This document shows, piece by piece, positions 39,289-51,055 of a DNA stretch of 64,000 nt. Source of the stretch: Druceiella hillmani (taxonomy: Eukaryota > Arthropoda > Insecta > Lepidoptera > Hepialidae); the NCBI GenBank assembly GCA_039881145.1, contig JAYKKI010000133.1, forward strand, positions 762,501 to 826,500, given 5' to 3'. Both the position numbers and the translations under genes were made by a program. Position 1 is the first letter of the stretch, and each line of letters begins with the position of its first letter. Under the pieces are notes generated by a model. It was not told the origin of the DNA, did not search any database, and saw only the letters and a program-made list of their open reading frames with translations.

Positions 39289-39363
39289 AAAGACAACATT
39301 TAAATATTACACAGATATCAGTATTGCCTACTAATATCTGTGTAGTATTTAAATGTTGTCTTT
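39289..39363. repeat. 75-nt hairpin, 30-bp arms, 15-nt loop
   Basis: The left arm 39289-39318 (AAAGACAACATTTAAATATT then ACACAGATAT) pairs with the right arm 39334-39363, with one T-G wobble in 30. The loop is about CAGTATTGCCTACTA. Arm length and total size are in the range of insect microRNA precursors, but the nearly perfect stem is equally typical of a young fold-back MITE. Confidence 0.92.
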
Positions 39364-39488
39364 TCAAAGTATCGTATTAATAAAACAATGTCACGATTAT
39401 GAAAAGTTTTCAAGTTCTTTAAATATTTTTTTTCGTAAATATCCAAATTCACCTAAAGATCAGCTTCTCAATACCTATCCCAAGCAGT

Positions 39489-39560
39489 TTGACAAAAATG
39501 GCTGTGACAGACGAACGGATAGCCACGTGAGTATAAAAGGTTTCCATCTTTCCATTTGTA
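39489..39560 (+). repeat. GACGGACAGCC-type repeat tail fragment
   Basis: GGCTGTGACAGACGAACGGA followed by TAGCCACGTGAGTATAAAAGG and TTTCCAT resembles the GACAGACGGAC ... AAGGGTTCCGT tail seen at 15848 and 40000-40228. Confidence 0.45.
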
Positions 39561-39999
39561 GTTTAGAATCTTATAAACATTTTTCATAATATTGAAAATA
39601 CGAATGTTTTCTTAAAATCCAGCTGTGTTAATTCTAAATATAATGTTCGGTGTTTTGCCCAAAGCCAAACAATTCCTCATAGATTTTAGTTCACTTTTTA
39701 ATTTTTTTTAAATTTTGTGGCTATTAGGTTTGAAATTATACTATGTAATTCATATGTCAGGATACGAAAGCTTTTTTTTAAATTCCAATGCCTTATAATA
39801 TATTAAAACCAACATATCCGTAAAGCGTAAATTTCCTAAGTTTACATATTTTTTACGTGCAATGGATCAAAAAGACCTGTCAAGCATGAGTATTCCATAA
39901 ATATATATCTTTTCCTAGCGCATATTTGAAAAATATTTTTTTACGTGATATAACTACAAATTAATGATTTTCGGATTTTTTACTTCACTTGTGTTGTAA

Positions 40000-40228
40000 A
40001 ACCTTACCTTCTTGCCAAATTTCATGTTTTTAGGTCAACGAAAACTACGTGATTTTTTATTTATTTGCGACTATCAAAATATGGGCAATAAATGGTCGTA
40101 TTTTTAGTGTTCTTAGAGCAAGGACAAGGGATCCTCCACGCGTTCCTGAGAAACTTGATAAAGAAACAGACGGAAAACGAAGTGATTTTTAGGGGTTCAT
40201 TTTTTTTTAAGATATGGAACCTTAAAAT
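40000..40228 (+). repeat. Dispersed repeat tail, homologous to 17463-17745
   Basis: CCTTACCTTCTTGCCAAATT, TTCATGTTTTTAGGTCAACG, then GGGATCCTCCACGCGTTCCT, GAGAAA, AACAGACGGAAAACGAAGTG, ATTTTTAGGGGTTCATTTTT and TTAAGATATGGAACC. The same landmarks stand in the same order in the earlier copy. Confidence 0.65.
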
Positions 40229-43200
40229 ATGCGAACATACTCACGTATTTAATATGTTTTATAAAAATCTACAATATTTTCTCGATTATTTCAAAAACTT
40301 AGCTGATCTTAAGTCAATACGAAATATTTTACCATTCTGGAGTTTTTTCTACTAGAGAAATGATGACAATATTTCATTTCACTGTAAAATCAGGTATATA
40401 AACCTATATTAAAGACTGGATAACTGAGCTATAATACCATTTGATGTATGGACAAATTTATTAGACTTTAGCCTTACCTTCGTAAACATATTAAGCCGAA
40501 AGACCTAACTCTTATAAAGTAGTTGGGTCTCTACTAAATTTCAGTTCACGACTATGCTGTAAGTTTTATTCGTCCCACCCACCTTACACCCTACTTGCTC
40601 TTCACACCTGTGCCACTGCGTCATTTAAGCTATCGATTTACTTTAAACAAACACATTTTGGTTAACGTATATAGAATGACCTATAGTAAGAGGTGTTCTT
40701 GTCAAACGATCGAACAATTTGTGAGTTTCCTTTAATATCAGAGCCCGTAGTTTATTCAGAGTTAGTTAATATTTATTGGATTTCAAATTTAAGTATCCAT
40801 TTACTCGAAAACAATAAGGATTGATGATTCTTCAAAAACCAATTTGTATATTTAAAAAATAATTTGCTCTTATTTATTCGATTTTTTATTAAAATAGATT
40901 TATTATGAGTATTGATATGAAGGTAGTATTGACTGACGCTTACTACTTTTAAGCATTTGGTGTCATTTTAAGGATTTATTTTGATTTTTTATTTTAATAC
41001 CATTATCACGTTACGGTCAATGAGAAAATAGAGATCGACATACAAATGCTCAAATCCTGTCTCGATTTAATAATAAGGAGCTGCTCAGACCTTTCAATGA
41101 TAATTTCCTTTATTTATACCAAATAATCTCGAAATAAATGTGAAATTTTAGTGCAAACTAAACAGTATAAAATTAGTGTAAAGTAACAGTAAGCTTTAAC
41201 AATGAGTTTGGGACTTTTTTGGAAAGGTTGTCGTAAATGTCAGATTAATTTAATTTTGTTGAAATGTACTCGATTAATTACAATTAACGACACGTTCTCA
41301 AGTATTTTGTATAAAAGAAAATGGTTTGAAATTTACATCAAATACAAAAATTCTATTTTATTATATGATGTAAGTCAATAGTGTTCAATATTAGAACATA
41401 ATTTTAATGAATGATTCTCGATGATAATATTAAAAAATTGTACATATTAATCGCATACGGAAACGTCAATGGCCTAATGTAGTACAAACAGGAATTTTAG
41501 TATCCAAACTTGAGTTCTATAATTCTGAGTTGATGGTGGAATAGAAAGGGTATTATTTATTAGGAAATGTTTCTGTAAGGATATACCGTGAATGTATAAA
41601 TTTACTGTCGACCTTTAAATTGATTAACTATTAGATTTGGCCTAATAAAACTAAACTGTGTAGTTAATAAAATATTCATGGAAAATAAAAAATTATGTTG
41701 AATTTTACTGGTATTATAGCCAGCAAAATTCAACCTAAATTTTATTCCCTCAAATATGAAAAAAAAGGAAGTCAATTTTACATAGGATATTTACTCTGCC
41801 ATTACTCTTGTAGGTAATACCAGTCGGAGATATAATTTTTAAGCAAAATATTCTTCAAAATCTTGAAACTATATATTACATACTTGATTTGCTTAATTGA
41901 AATAATGAAGCCAAATATTTGAAAACAAATTATGAAGTACCTACATTTTATGCCAACTTTGGATAGCGTAAGTAATTATAGTCTATAGAATAGAATAGTA
42001 AATTTTATTGTTCCGTTGAAATTAGAAGTTAATAGAAAATTCTTTCCTTTGTGGAAAAAAACCTTGGAAAAATTTTTGGATATTATTTCACAATTTATAT
42101 CGTCAAGTAACAATGACTAAATCTAAAATGTTTAATTAAAAGATAATCAGTAAAGACATTTAACATATTACTAGTCTTATAAATATTCAATTTACTGTAG
42201 CGAGAAAACTAGGAGAAACTATGGATATATTGCGAGAGAATAGAAAATATGTCTGAGTGTTAAATCTGCGGCAGTTTAAATGTTAAACAAGAAGTTGGTG
42301 CTAAAGGACTTTTGGCTAATCGTAATACTGCGCAAAATTGACTCATCGTGATTTTATTGGCAATATTAATTTACTGTCATTTTGCGCATCAATGTAATTT
42401 CATTGCCAATTTAATCTAAAGGAGGTAGTTATAACGATTGAATTGAATATATAAAAATCAGTATCTTATTATATGCTACCTAATTGGGGGAACTATAGTG
42501 TACAAGAAAATATACAAATTAAGCAATGAAACAATTCAGAATAAAGTCTGATTTCAGACACAGATTTTCATGCAGTGTTTTACAGTGTCAGAGTGGATCC
42601 TGATAGAAGTTTTATGATAGTTAACAATTGGTTTTGTTAACAAATTTTATTTATTTGAAAAAGAAATTCCGAAAAGTTAAAATACAGAAGAAAACAAATA
42701 TATCGAAGTTCTCTAAAAAGAAGTCAACCAAAACTAAAAATAAAAAACTTGTCGGACTTTAGTTTCAGTTTTGGAACAGTTTTGACGTGTTTTCACGATT
42801 AGCTGGGATGATACCTTTATTGCAAATTATTTTATTGCAGTTGTGAAGTAATTTGAGTTATTGGGGCCTTGTTTTCATTACCCCTGGTGTACGTAGTCAC
42901 AAACAGTTAATGAAGCGTTTAGGATGACATAATTTTAGGTTTTATTTGATCCCATTTTGTTATTTCCTTATTTTACAGTAAAATAAAAAAAAATTTCCAA
43001 GTAATCAATTAAAATTAATTTAAATTAAAAGTACTTTTTCCCTGAAGTATGGCAAAGCGTAAAATTTTTATTGGCATCATTAGGTATGGGTGAAATGTAG
43101 TATGAAAAGTAGGTTGAAATGGCAACTTTAAGTTTTTTGTATCTGAAAATGACGAATTTTTTGTTGCGAAATTTATGTTTTTAGTGATATGTTCCAATAT

Positions 43201-44381
43201 GGCCAATACCAAAACACTTATAGAATACCTTCAATATCCGTCGTTTCCAACGTCACAGGCAATTTTCTCGGAAAGTATCAGACGAAAAGATTATAATTTT
43301 TTTGCAAATGTGAGGGCTGAAAATATTGAGACAATATTTATTCGAATATATTTATTTATCCCTAACACGATTTCAATAATTCAAATATGCACACAATAAG
43401 CGATCTCCTATACCTAAAAAGTAAAAGCAAATACAATTTATTGATATGTTTACCTCCTGGTCGGCTCCTCTCGTCCAGTGTTCGGATGGCAGATGCACTG
43501 ACAAAATAATGAGTTTTGTTAAGTTCTAGGAACTGATTAAACAATGATAATTCGCGAACGCTGTATTTATCAATGAGCACTACTCGAATCTTTGTAGGTT
43601 GACGGCCGATTGGTGCTGCTCGCAAGCGCTACAAGCATAAAAATGAAAAGTGTCTACCCCCAGCTGGTATAGCAGATTGCATAACAGAATGGTAGCCCTA
43701 CTACAAGCGCAAAGCATAAGGAGTTAAATTTTGATTTTGGTGATTACTTTTAGTGGGTAATTAGGGAAATAAAAAAAATATTTTCAAGATGATCCTGTAA
43801 GGTGACATATGAAAAGTTACGAAAACATGAATTTAACATTGTTTATGAATTTGTTTCAACACTTTTTGGAAAAAATGCTTAAAATTTTAAATTTTCCGCC
43901 CCTTATTTTTAAACATTTAGTCTAAAACGTGTGAAAAAATCAAGTGTATTCAAAGTCGTTAGAACTTGTATATTGTAGAAGAATTAATATTTGTTAGCAG
44001 TTTATTTTTTTCCCCTGTAATTGTTAAATCATCGATTGAGCACTTTCAAGGTCTTCCTCACGATGTAAAGAAAACATTTTATCGTTATTTGTCCAAATTT
44101 TGTACAACATGTATGTTCACAATTTTTAATCTGCGAATATGCAATCTAATACGGTACTGGTGTCTTCGACGGCGGGTAGCAAGGCAGATGGTCGGAAGGC
44201 ATTACTGTTAATAATTTAAGTGGGGGCTGATAGCACGGAATACTTATTATGCAAAGACGGCATAGTTATAAGCGGACCGCTATTATTAGGCATAAGAGAA
44301 AAACAATTTTAAAATTATCTAATTTAATAAATAAATGGTGCCAGCAGAGCTAGCACTAAAAATATTCCGCACACATTGATG
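40229..44381. other. AT-rich spacer, nothing recognised
   Basis: No gene is supported. Small inverted repeat at about 41697-41734 (GTTGAATTTTACTGG / CCAGCAAAATTCAAC). G+C-richer patches at about 43455-43490, 43595-43635 and 44150-44220 are unidentified. Confidence 0.4.
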
Positions 44382-44456
<75 letters not shown>

Positions 44457-44461
44457 ATATA
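44382..44461. repeat. (TA)n microsatellite, left half split by the Helitron
   Basis: GTGTATATATACATATATAT through TGTATGTATATATA, ending with A at 44461, directly followed by the Helitron CTAG end. It is the counterpart of the tract starting at 49720. Confidence 0.95.
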
Positions 44462-44490
44462 CTAGCAAACCCGGCGAACTCCGTTTCGCC
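44462..44490 (-). other. Helitron 3' terminus: hairpin plus CTAG
   Basis: On the minus strand GGCGAA-ACGGAG-TTCGCC (stem halves 44485-44490 and 44473-44478) is followed by GGGTTTG and CTAG (44462-44465). This is the classical replication-termination signal of Helitrons. Confidence 0.95.
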
Positions 44491-44722
44491 ACCAGATGGC
44501 TTCGTTTTTTGTAACATTTCGTTTGGGGATTAAAAGATGAAGAAAATTTTTTTTTTTTAAATTTGAAAAGGAAAAATTTTATTTCATTTCACAACAGTAA
44601 TGAATTCATTTCGATTACAAAAATGAAGTGTAATTTAGTTGAACTTCTCTAAGTAAAAAATTAAAGTGAATCCAAAGTAAATACTGAATCGAAGCGTTAT
44701 ACGTGTCCCCAAATTATCCGTT
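44491..44722 (-). other. Helitron 3' non-coding region
   Basis: AT-rich stretch between the RepHel stop and the terminal hairpin, with a poly-T/A run near 44550 (plus strand). No further reading frame. Confidence 0.7.
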
Positions 44723-46330
44723 TCATTGAAGTGCTCTTTGGTAAACCACATTTTTTGTTTTTTGGTCTGACGTTAACACAAACAAAGCGGATGGTTTCGC
44801 AACTCGTGAACACGCAACGTATAGTTGCCCATGTGAAAAACAATGATTTTCTAAATTTATCCCGCAAACACTAAGCGATTGGCCTTGCGACTTGTGAATT
44901 GTCATTGCGAACGCAAGGTGAACCGGAAATTGCAATCGTTTGAAGTCAAACGGAAGATCAGTCGGAATCATTGGTATTCGAGGAATACATACATTTTCAC
45001 CTGCGTACTTTCAGTTAATAATGGTTGCCTCAATCAAATTCGGCATAAGTCTTTTACCGCAAGTCGAATACCGTTGCAAAGTCGCGGTGGATTCAAATTA
45101 CGCAATATCATAATAACTGAACCAACTTTGAGTTGCAAGTTATGTGGTGGAAATCCTAGTAACTCCAGAGAGTTCAAAAACTTCGTTGGATTATTTACTA
45201 TATCATCGGGATTTGTTATGGAATCAACGGATTTGTATGTCACCAAATCGCCAGCGATTTTTGATTGAATGGTGAAATTCAGTGCGTGTACATCATTATT
45301 CTTTGCGGCGAGAATTGCTCGTTGACTTAACCAAGCATAATTCTGATAATTCTCACTAATTTTTGGGAAAACATTTTCAATAAGAGCTAATTGAGTCTAC
45401 AAATCGGCAAAAGTCGTTGGTAAGAGTAATTAATCCAGTTGTCGCATCAACTGGGACTTTTTCATTTCCAACAGCTAACAATTGTTTGGAAAATTTTGCA
45501 GCACTTTGATCATTTTCAAGTTGAACTCTCATATTAGTGGTTAGCGATAATGTTTTTACGTTATTCCACAAAGGTGATGCCTTCAGGCAAGCATTAAATT
45601 CATCTGCAGGCGTTCCACGGGGAATTACTGGCAACGTTTGATTCAAGTGATGTCTTATGTGCCATTGTGCACTCATCCCAAACAATGAGCTTGCATTGCA
45701 TCAACAATTTTCCCATTGCACTGGATCGGGAAATATTGCATGTTGGAGTATCAATTGTGTTTAAATTGAGTGGCAACTTAAGCGCAGAATGTGCAGTACG
45801 ACCGCCATCTAGAAGAGTCGCCGCAATTCCAGATGATGCTAACGCCAAAGCTATGTCACATCTTGATCAAATAGTGGCCAAAATCAATGAAATTACAAAT
45901 GTTTTCCCTGTTCCTCCAGGTGCGTCCAGGAAGAATAGACCACCAGTATTATTGTCCACCGTTTGCATTAATGTTTCGTATACTTGTATTTGCTGTTCAT
46001 TCAGCAACGCCACATTATTTCGAACGAATTCCTGCAATGTATCAACATTGTATTGCAGCTCTCGATTTAATTCTTGGTGGAATGCATCGTGCATCGATCC
46101 TCAATCAGAATCAATCCTTCATTGTAGATTTCATCGGTCATTTGCATGTCGGGATTATTCGTTCGAATGCGCAAGCGATGCAAGATATCTTCACATATGT
46201 CGTCTTTGTATTTGTTCCATAACTGAATTGTTTGTGAAGGGAAACATGTGGTGATGATAATTGCGAACAGCGTTCGTATTTGGTACGCATTTGATGAAAC
46301 AACTGAATCCGCAAGTGTTAAATTCCAATG

Positions 46331-46356
46331 AGAATCGTTCTCCAGAATCGTTCTCC
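46331..46356. repeat. 13-bp tandem duplication inside RepHel
   Basis: AGAATCGTTCTCC at 46331-46343 is repeated exactly at 46344-46356. It shifts the reading frame: upstream sequence is in one frame to LENDSGERF, and the expected continuation ENDSHWNLTLADS is found in the next frame immediately after the second copy. Confidence 0.93.
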
Positions 46357-47913
46357 AAACCCAATAGTTGACATGCTTCTCGATATGTTTGGCATTGGTG
46401 GCCATTCACAGTTTTCAAATGCGCAAATGATTTTGGTCCACGTACATTTACCAACAGCAGTCGCAAATAAAAACATTCATCATTTCTAGGATGAACAGTA
46501 TACATGCAACCCAGCGCATCAGTGGAAAACACCTGTGGCCAATCTGGAACTGGGGTTCCTTGTTTGCGACGTTGTAATTTCTTTGTTGATTGATTCCAAG
46601 TGTAGTACTTGGGCATTTCAACGTACATCAGCGTCGCTGCGAATGGATCTGCTTCACACATTGCAAAGAAGCTAGTCAATGTTGTCGATGGTGGTCTCTC
46701 AGCTCGTTGTGCCGCATTAGCCTCAGTGAAGTAAACTCTTTGTCCATTTTCTAAGTGCACTGCTAAATGTACAACTGTGGGATATCTTTCCTGAATTTGA
46801 AATGACAATAATCGCCAGAGTGCTTCATTAGTACTGACGTATCTGCCCATTTGGAAGTTGATGATTTCGTCATTCGAATTTTCCGACGCAATACCAAACA
46901 CAGCCATGTCGCTGCCTTTTGTTACGTACTTGCACAAATATTTGACTGATTTGGCCGAATGACAACTCTCAACGTTCGCATGTGTTTCGAAAATTCGTGA
47001 TAGCAGCGGGCAATATGGTACAATGAATTCATTTCCGATATCAATCTCTAGATTTTGAACTTTAACTTTGATTGTTTCGACCATTCTTTTGAACGCCGAC
47101 GATAAAATGGATATCCATTGTTCCCTGTGACTGTTTCAGCAATTAACGGTCGCGGATATCGTTTTGTGCACTTTCCATCAGCCATGCAAGGTGATAGTGG
47201 ATTTAATGCACCGCACGGTCCATGCACCATCTGTATCGTCACAATGTCGTGTAGATGGGGATCAGTCACTGGATCAGGAATTTCAGCTGATATGATGTCA
47301 TCCACTTCATTTGGATGTAATTTGTTCAGCAACCAAATTAGGATATGAGCATGCTGTAGTCCACGCTTCTGCTTTTCCACCGAGTACATATAACAACGTG
47401 TATCACCAAAAACTCGATACTTAGCAAGCACATCCATCATAACCTTGAGTTTGTGCTGAAATACTCTGGCGATTATGTCATGGCGATCTTGCGGTTTTTG
47501 GCCTGGGTTCAACTCACGTTCAATTTCCGTCCACTTCGGATTGCATGTGAACGTAATAAATAAATCCGGAGTTCCATAATTTCTCACGTACGTCATAGCG
47601 TCTTGAGCGTATTCGTGCATGTGGCGTGGGCTTCCGATATAAGATGATGGGAGAATCGTCAGGCGTCCAATATTCTAAACATTACCATCTGATTGAATAG
47701 CATCACGCAAGTGTACATAGTCCTCAGATCGTAGCTTTGCCTGATTGAATCGGATGAACGCTAAACGTTCGGTCTCGACTTTGACATACATGTCGACATC
47801 GAATTGCTGGAATAGCCGACGGCACTTCAGAATAACATTCTCCTCATGTGTACGAATCATCATACGATACGCATAGTAATTCATTGCGCTTAGATTTTTG
47901 TTCGTTGATACGC

Positions 47914-47985
47914 CTGAAAATGCAAAATTAAATGTATTGTTAATGAAAACCAATAATAGCAATAATTAGTATGTGAATATTGTAC
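47914..47985 (-). other. Inferred intron 2 of RepHel (72 bp)
   Basis: Minus strand: exon ATTACAG then GTACAATATTC at the 5' site, and a T-rich tract TTTTGCATTTTCAG then GCGTATCAACG at the 3' site. Removing it joins DPITG to VSTNKNLSAMNYY in frame (phase 1). Left unspliced, the frame stops at TAA inside the segment. 72 bp is a common intron length in insects. Confidence 0.8.
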
Positions 47986-48487
47986 CTGTAATTGGATCGA
48001 CCATCTTCAACGTGATATCGTATCCGTCTTGCCCTTGCCAATAAATGATTGGATATTGTAACGCATCGTACAAACGATGTGTCTCGTTTACACGATGCAT
48101 GATATTGCTTCTTCGCTGAACGACAATGTCTCGTGATTTAGTTGGATCGCCAACAATAATTGCAGCAACATCATCAACGGTGGGTGCATTCAATCTTCGC
48201 ACATGTTCACCTGTTGGGGTACGATCCGCTCTTATGACAAATTTGTGCGTATCCGATGGCATTCGTTCCAATGCTGTTTTGAACATATTAACCACAGCGT
48301 TAGTAGCGTGAAAAAATGCTTGCAACTGTTCAATAATTCGTCTCTTTAACTGTTGTGTTCCCTGTATATTGCACCGCACATTCAGCTGATCCACCATCGA
48401 CGAAATGAAATATATTTGCAGAAATTGATGCGGTTCATCTGGTGTTAGCACCATTGAACCATGCAAATGATATATTTGTACTTGTAT

Positions 48488-48642
48488 CTGTAATTGCAAA
48501 CAATCATTTGTTGAACAATACGATCTTCTGATCGTGTGATGGTGTAGTGTGTGGTGTATGTGTAGTTGTTATGTGTTGCAATTGATTGTGTTGGTGTGAT
48601 TGGTTGGTGTGAGTGATTGGTTGTGTGTGTTGTATCTTTTAC
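48488..48642 (-). other. Inferred intron 1 of RepHel (155 bp)
   Basis: Minus strand: TGCAAG then GTAAAAGATAC at the 5' site and GTTTGCAATTACAG then ATACAAGTAC at the 3' site. Splicing joins GGFMPTCK to IQVQIYHLHGS (phase 0; first exon exactly 160 codons), which matches the usual continuous family sequence at this place. The intervening translation is CA-rich low complexity. Confidence 0.8.
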
Positions 48643-49122
48643 CTTGCAAGTCGGCATGAAGCCGCCTTCTCGAATGATATTAGCTCCAAAGGAAGTCATG
48701 CGAAAGCAGTTATTGTATTCAAGGATGCGTTGAAGAAAATGGTTGGAATCGGGATCACTTTCATCGAACAATGGTTTCAGTGGCTGTGGTGGTGTAAGTA
48801 ATGGATCCAGTTTGACTTTTCCACTTGCGCAGCACAATCGAGCCGTTTCTCTTTTGAACATTAACGCATTGCAATATCGGCATATAGTCGTCATTGGTCC
48901 AATATCTAAATTGTCATCATCACTGTAGTTCGCAGTGGGATCATATTTGAATGCCAAGCGATTGTATGATGCCAATGATCTTCGTATGCTCACGCGTTGT
49001 CTCAATCGGGCATTTTCTCTTATTGTATTTTGTCTTTCTTCGCTTAAGTTCTGTGAATACACTTGTTGCTGGCTTGCATGTCTTGTGCGGCGGCCGATAT
49101 TCGCACGTCGTCCTCTAGGCAT

Positions 49123-49719
49123 TTTGGACTATGGACAGACTGTTGAATTTAACCTCAAATGCACAATCCACATAATTTACACAGTTGCAAAAAAATTGCA
49201 AAAAAATTACAAATGCCTGCTGTTGAAATTGACTAAAAATTTGCACAATACGCGTGATTGTTTTGATGGTTTCCAATTGAACTGTTAGGAAACGAATAAC
49301 TTTAACCTCAATTTCACAATTTCACAGTGAACACAATACCGGTTTTAAGTTAGCGTTTGAAAGAACGTGCCCATAATAAATGTCACTTGAAATTAACTGA
49401 GCAGAGTACAATGAGTAGCTGTCAAACAATGTATCACGCACCGGCGCCACCTACTTAAAATACTGGCGCCATCTGCTCCACAACATGCAAAACCATATTG
49501 GTTTGTAGTACATGCTATGTATCAGAGATGGCACTGTATGTGAAAAATGATTTTCCCTGTTATCCTGCTTTCCTGTTAAAAATTTTCCTGAATTTTGTTT
49601 GCTATAAACCTCACGGAGCCCGAGACCTTTCCAACGAATGCAAAACCGTGGAAATCGGTTGGTGCGTTCTGGAGTTATAGCATCAGGAAGGAAAACCCGA
49701 CTTATTTTTATATTATAGA
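49123..49719 (-). other. Helitron 5' terminus and leader
   Basis: Starts TCTATAATATAAAAATAAGT with CGGG following, then on the minus strand CTATAACTCCAGAACGCACC, CGATTTCCACGG, and GAAAGGTCTCGGGCTCCGTG. This style of moderately G+C-rich leader is familiar for insect Helitron 5' ends. It presumably carries the promoter; no TATA box is clear. Confidence 0.85.
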
Positions 49720-49745
49720 TATTTATATATATATATATATATATT

Positions 49746-49826
<81 letters not shown>

Positions 49827-49827
49827 T
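49720..49827. repeat. (TA)n microsatellite, right half split by the Helitron
   Basis: TATTTATATATA... to 49827 with TTTACAT and ACATATTTAT interruptions. Begins with T immediately beside the Helitron 5' end. Confidence 0.95.
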
Positions 49828-51055
49828 TATTGGCTGGCTAAACTATTGCGTATTATTGCAAGTATTTGTATACACAAGAATTACTGTACTGATAATACCG
49901 TGCACCCCGCGAGTTTGCACTTTACTATCGACTAGCGTTTCAGCTTCGAATTTTGATGATAGTACTTTTAATGTAGCTCTTTACAAAGAGAATATCTTCA
50001 ACTTAAATGATAAGGTTTTTGAACTTTTTCGAATACTTATTCTGATTTAAATTTGTCTATGAAAAATTACAAGAATCTGCGTCCGTTGGTCTTCTGCACA
50101 TATGCACGAAAGAGAACACGCTATAAGTCTCAGTTGTTGTCCAAGTTTGATGACTTATTTGCTATTATTTAGTTGATAAACTAAGTTAAAACCCATTGAT
50201 TTTTACAAAGATTGGTCAAACAGTTAAAATTTTTTTAAAAATCTTCAAAGAAAACTTCGGTTTTTGTGCTACACGATTTTTCACGACCTCCACCTTGTAC
50301 GGATCGATTACCCCTCTCTTCTGCTCCCTTCTGTTTTTAAGTCTTATTCTTTTTGACAATTTTTTTTGTGTGAACAGAAATACAGTTGATGACTATTTTT
50401 TTTGTTGATTTTTATCTGAATATTAATTATAATTAAATGAAATAAATTTATCATCACGCCTAAATCCATAAATATGAAAAAATGTTTTAAGTATATTTAT
50501 GAGATATATTATTCAGAATTAATATCTTTCAAGTTTATAATTACTAACATTTTTCATGAAAAATATTAAAACCGAATGATACACCTTCCGTCACGTAAAC
50601 TTTTTTGCACACTTCTTAGCAGCATAACATATTGTAAATATATATTACAACGGAATCATGTCAAAACGGACATATTTTTTTAAATATTTTTGTTAAGTAG
50701 TAATTGGGTACTTTTCTCAGATTTTAATCATTATACTATTTAAACATCTTTTTTTAAAGAAGAGACTGCTGTAAGTTTAAACCTATCGTTAAAATTTTTA
50801 AACTATAATAGAAATGAAGGCATTGATGAAGTTTTGTAAAGCTAACTGAAACATATTTTAAATAACACAATGTTTATAAACTTAAATTATATTTACTGAA
50901 TTAAAGTATTTAAGTATTTTCATAAATCGATTTAATTCACAAACATAAAAGAACGAACGTTAACTTAGAAATTATGAATATTATACTATAGTGAGTTTTT
51001 TGTTAGAAAACTGGTAGCGCGATCATATTTTTTAGCATTTTATTTCATAAGAAAA
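49828..51055. other. AT-rich spacer, nothing recognised
   Basis: No gene-like reading frame beyond short chance frames. Confidence 0.4.

Larger units (their letters stand above)
44723..49122 (-). pseudogene. Helitron RepHel (HUH replication initiator-helicase), inactivated
   Basis: The start ATG at 49120-49122 gives MPRGRRANIGRRTRHASQQQ, followed by a Cys-rich N-terminal region (CRYCNALM...LCC). Rep landmarks: FITFTCNPKW (~47560-47530), the HUH motif QHAHILIWL (~47353) and the catalytic two-Tyr box YLCKY (46940-46926), both Tyr kept. SF1 helicase landmarks: Walker A APGGTGKT (~45920-45900), Walker B WDECTM (~45680), then TIHKSQGQS and YVACSR near the C-terminus, stop at 44723-44725. Two introns are inferred. 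Lesions: TAG at 47675-47677, a one-base frameshift near 47085, a 13-bp tandem duplication (46331-46356), a deletion with frameshift near 46090, TGA at 45867-45869, a deletion near 45655 removing helicase motif III, frameshifts near 45395 and 45050, and TGA at 45011-45013. Stop-causing changes look like decay after insertion. Confidence 0.93.
44462..49719 (-). mobile_element. Full-length Helitron, 5.26 kb, coding-defective
   Basis: Read on the minus strand, the element begins with TCTATAATATAAAAATAAGT at 49719 and ends with a 6-bp stem hairpin, a 7-nt spacer and CTAG at 44462. The base before the 5' TC is A and the base after CTAG is T, as expected for rolling-circle transposons, which insert between A and T without target duplication. 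The interior holds a RepHel gene (44723-49122) in the correct orientation. The 5' ~600 bp is non-coding and the 3' ~260 bp carries the terminal hairpin. The copy cannot supply its own transposase because the gene is broken at many points. Confidence 0.95.

Noticed and set aside
40092..40355. 87-codon plus-strand protein
   Set aside because: Its first half lies within the dispersed repeat tail shared with 17463-17745.
44879..45268. 129-codon plus-strand frame
   Set aside because: Antisense shadow of the C-terminal part of RepHel.
45667..46254. 195-codon plus-strand frame
   Set aside because: It is the antisense shadow of the minus-strand Helitron RepHel, which has clear conserved motifs.
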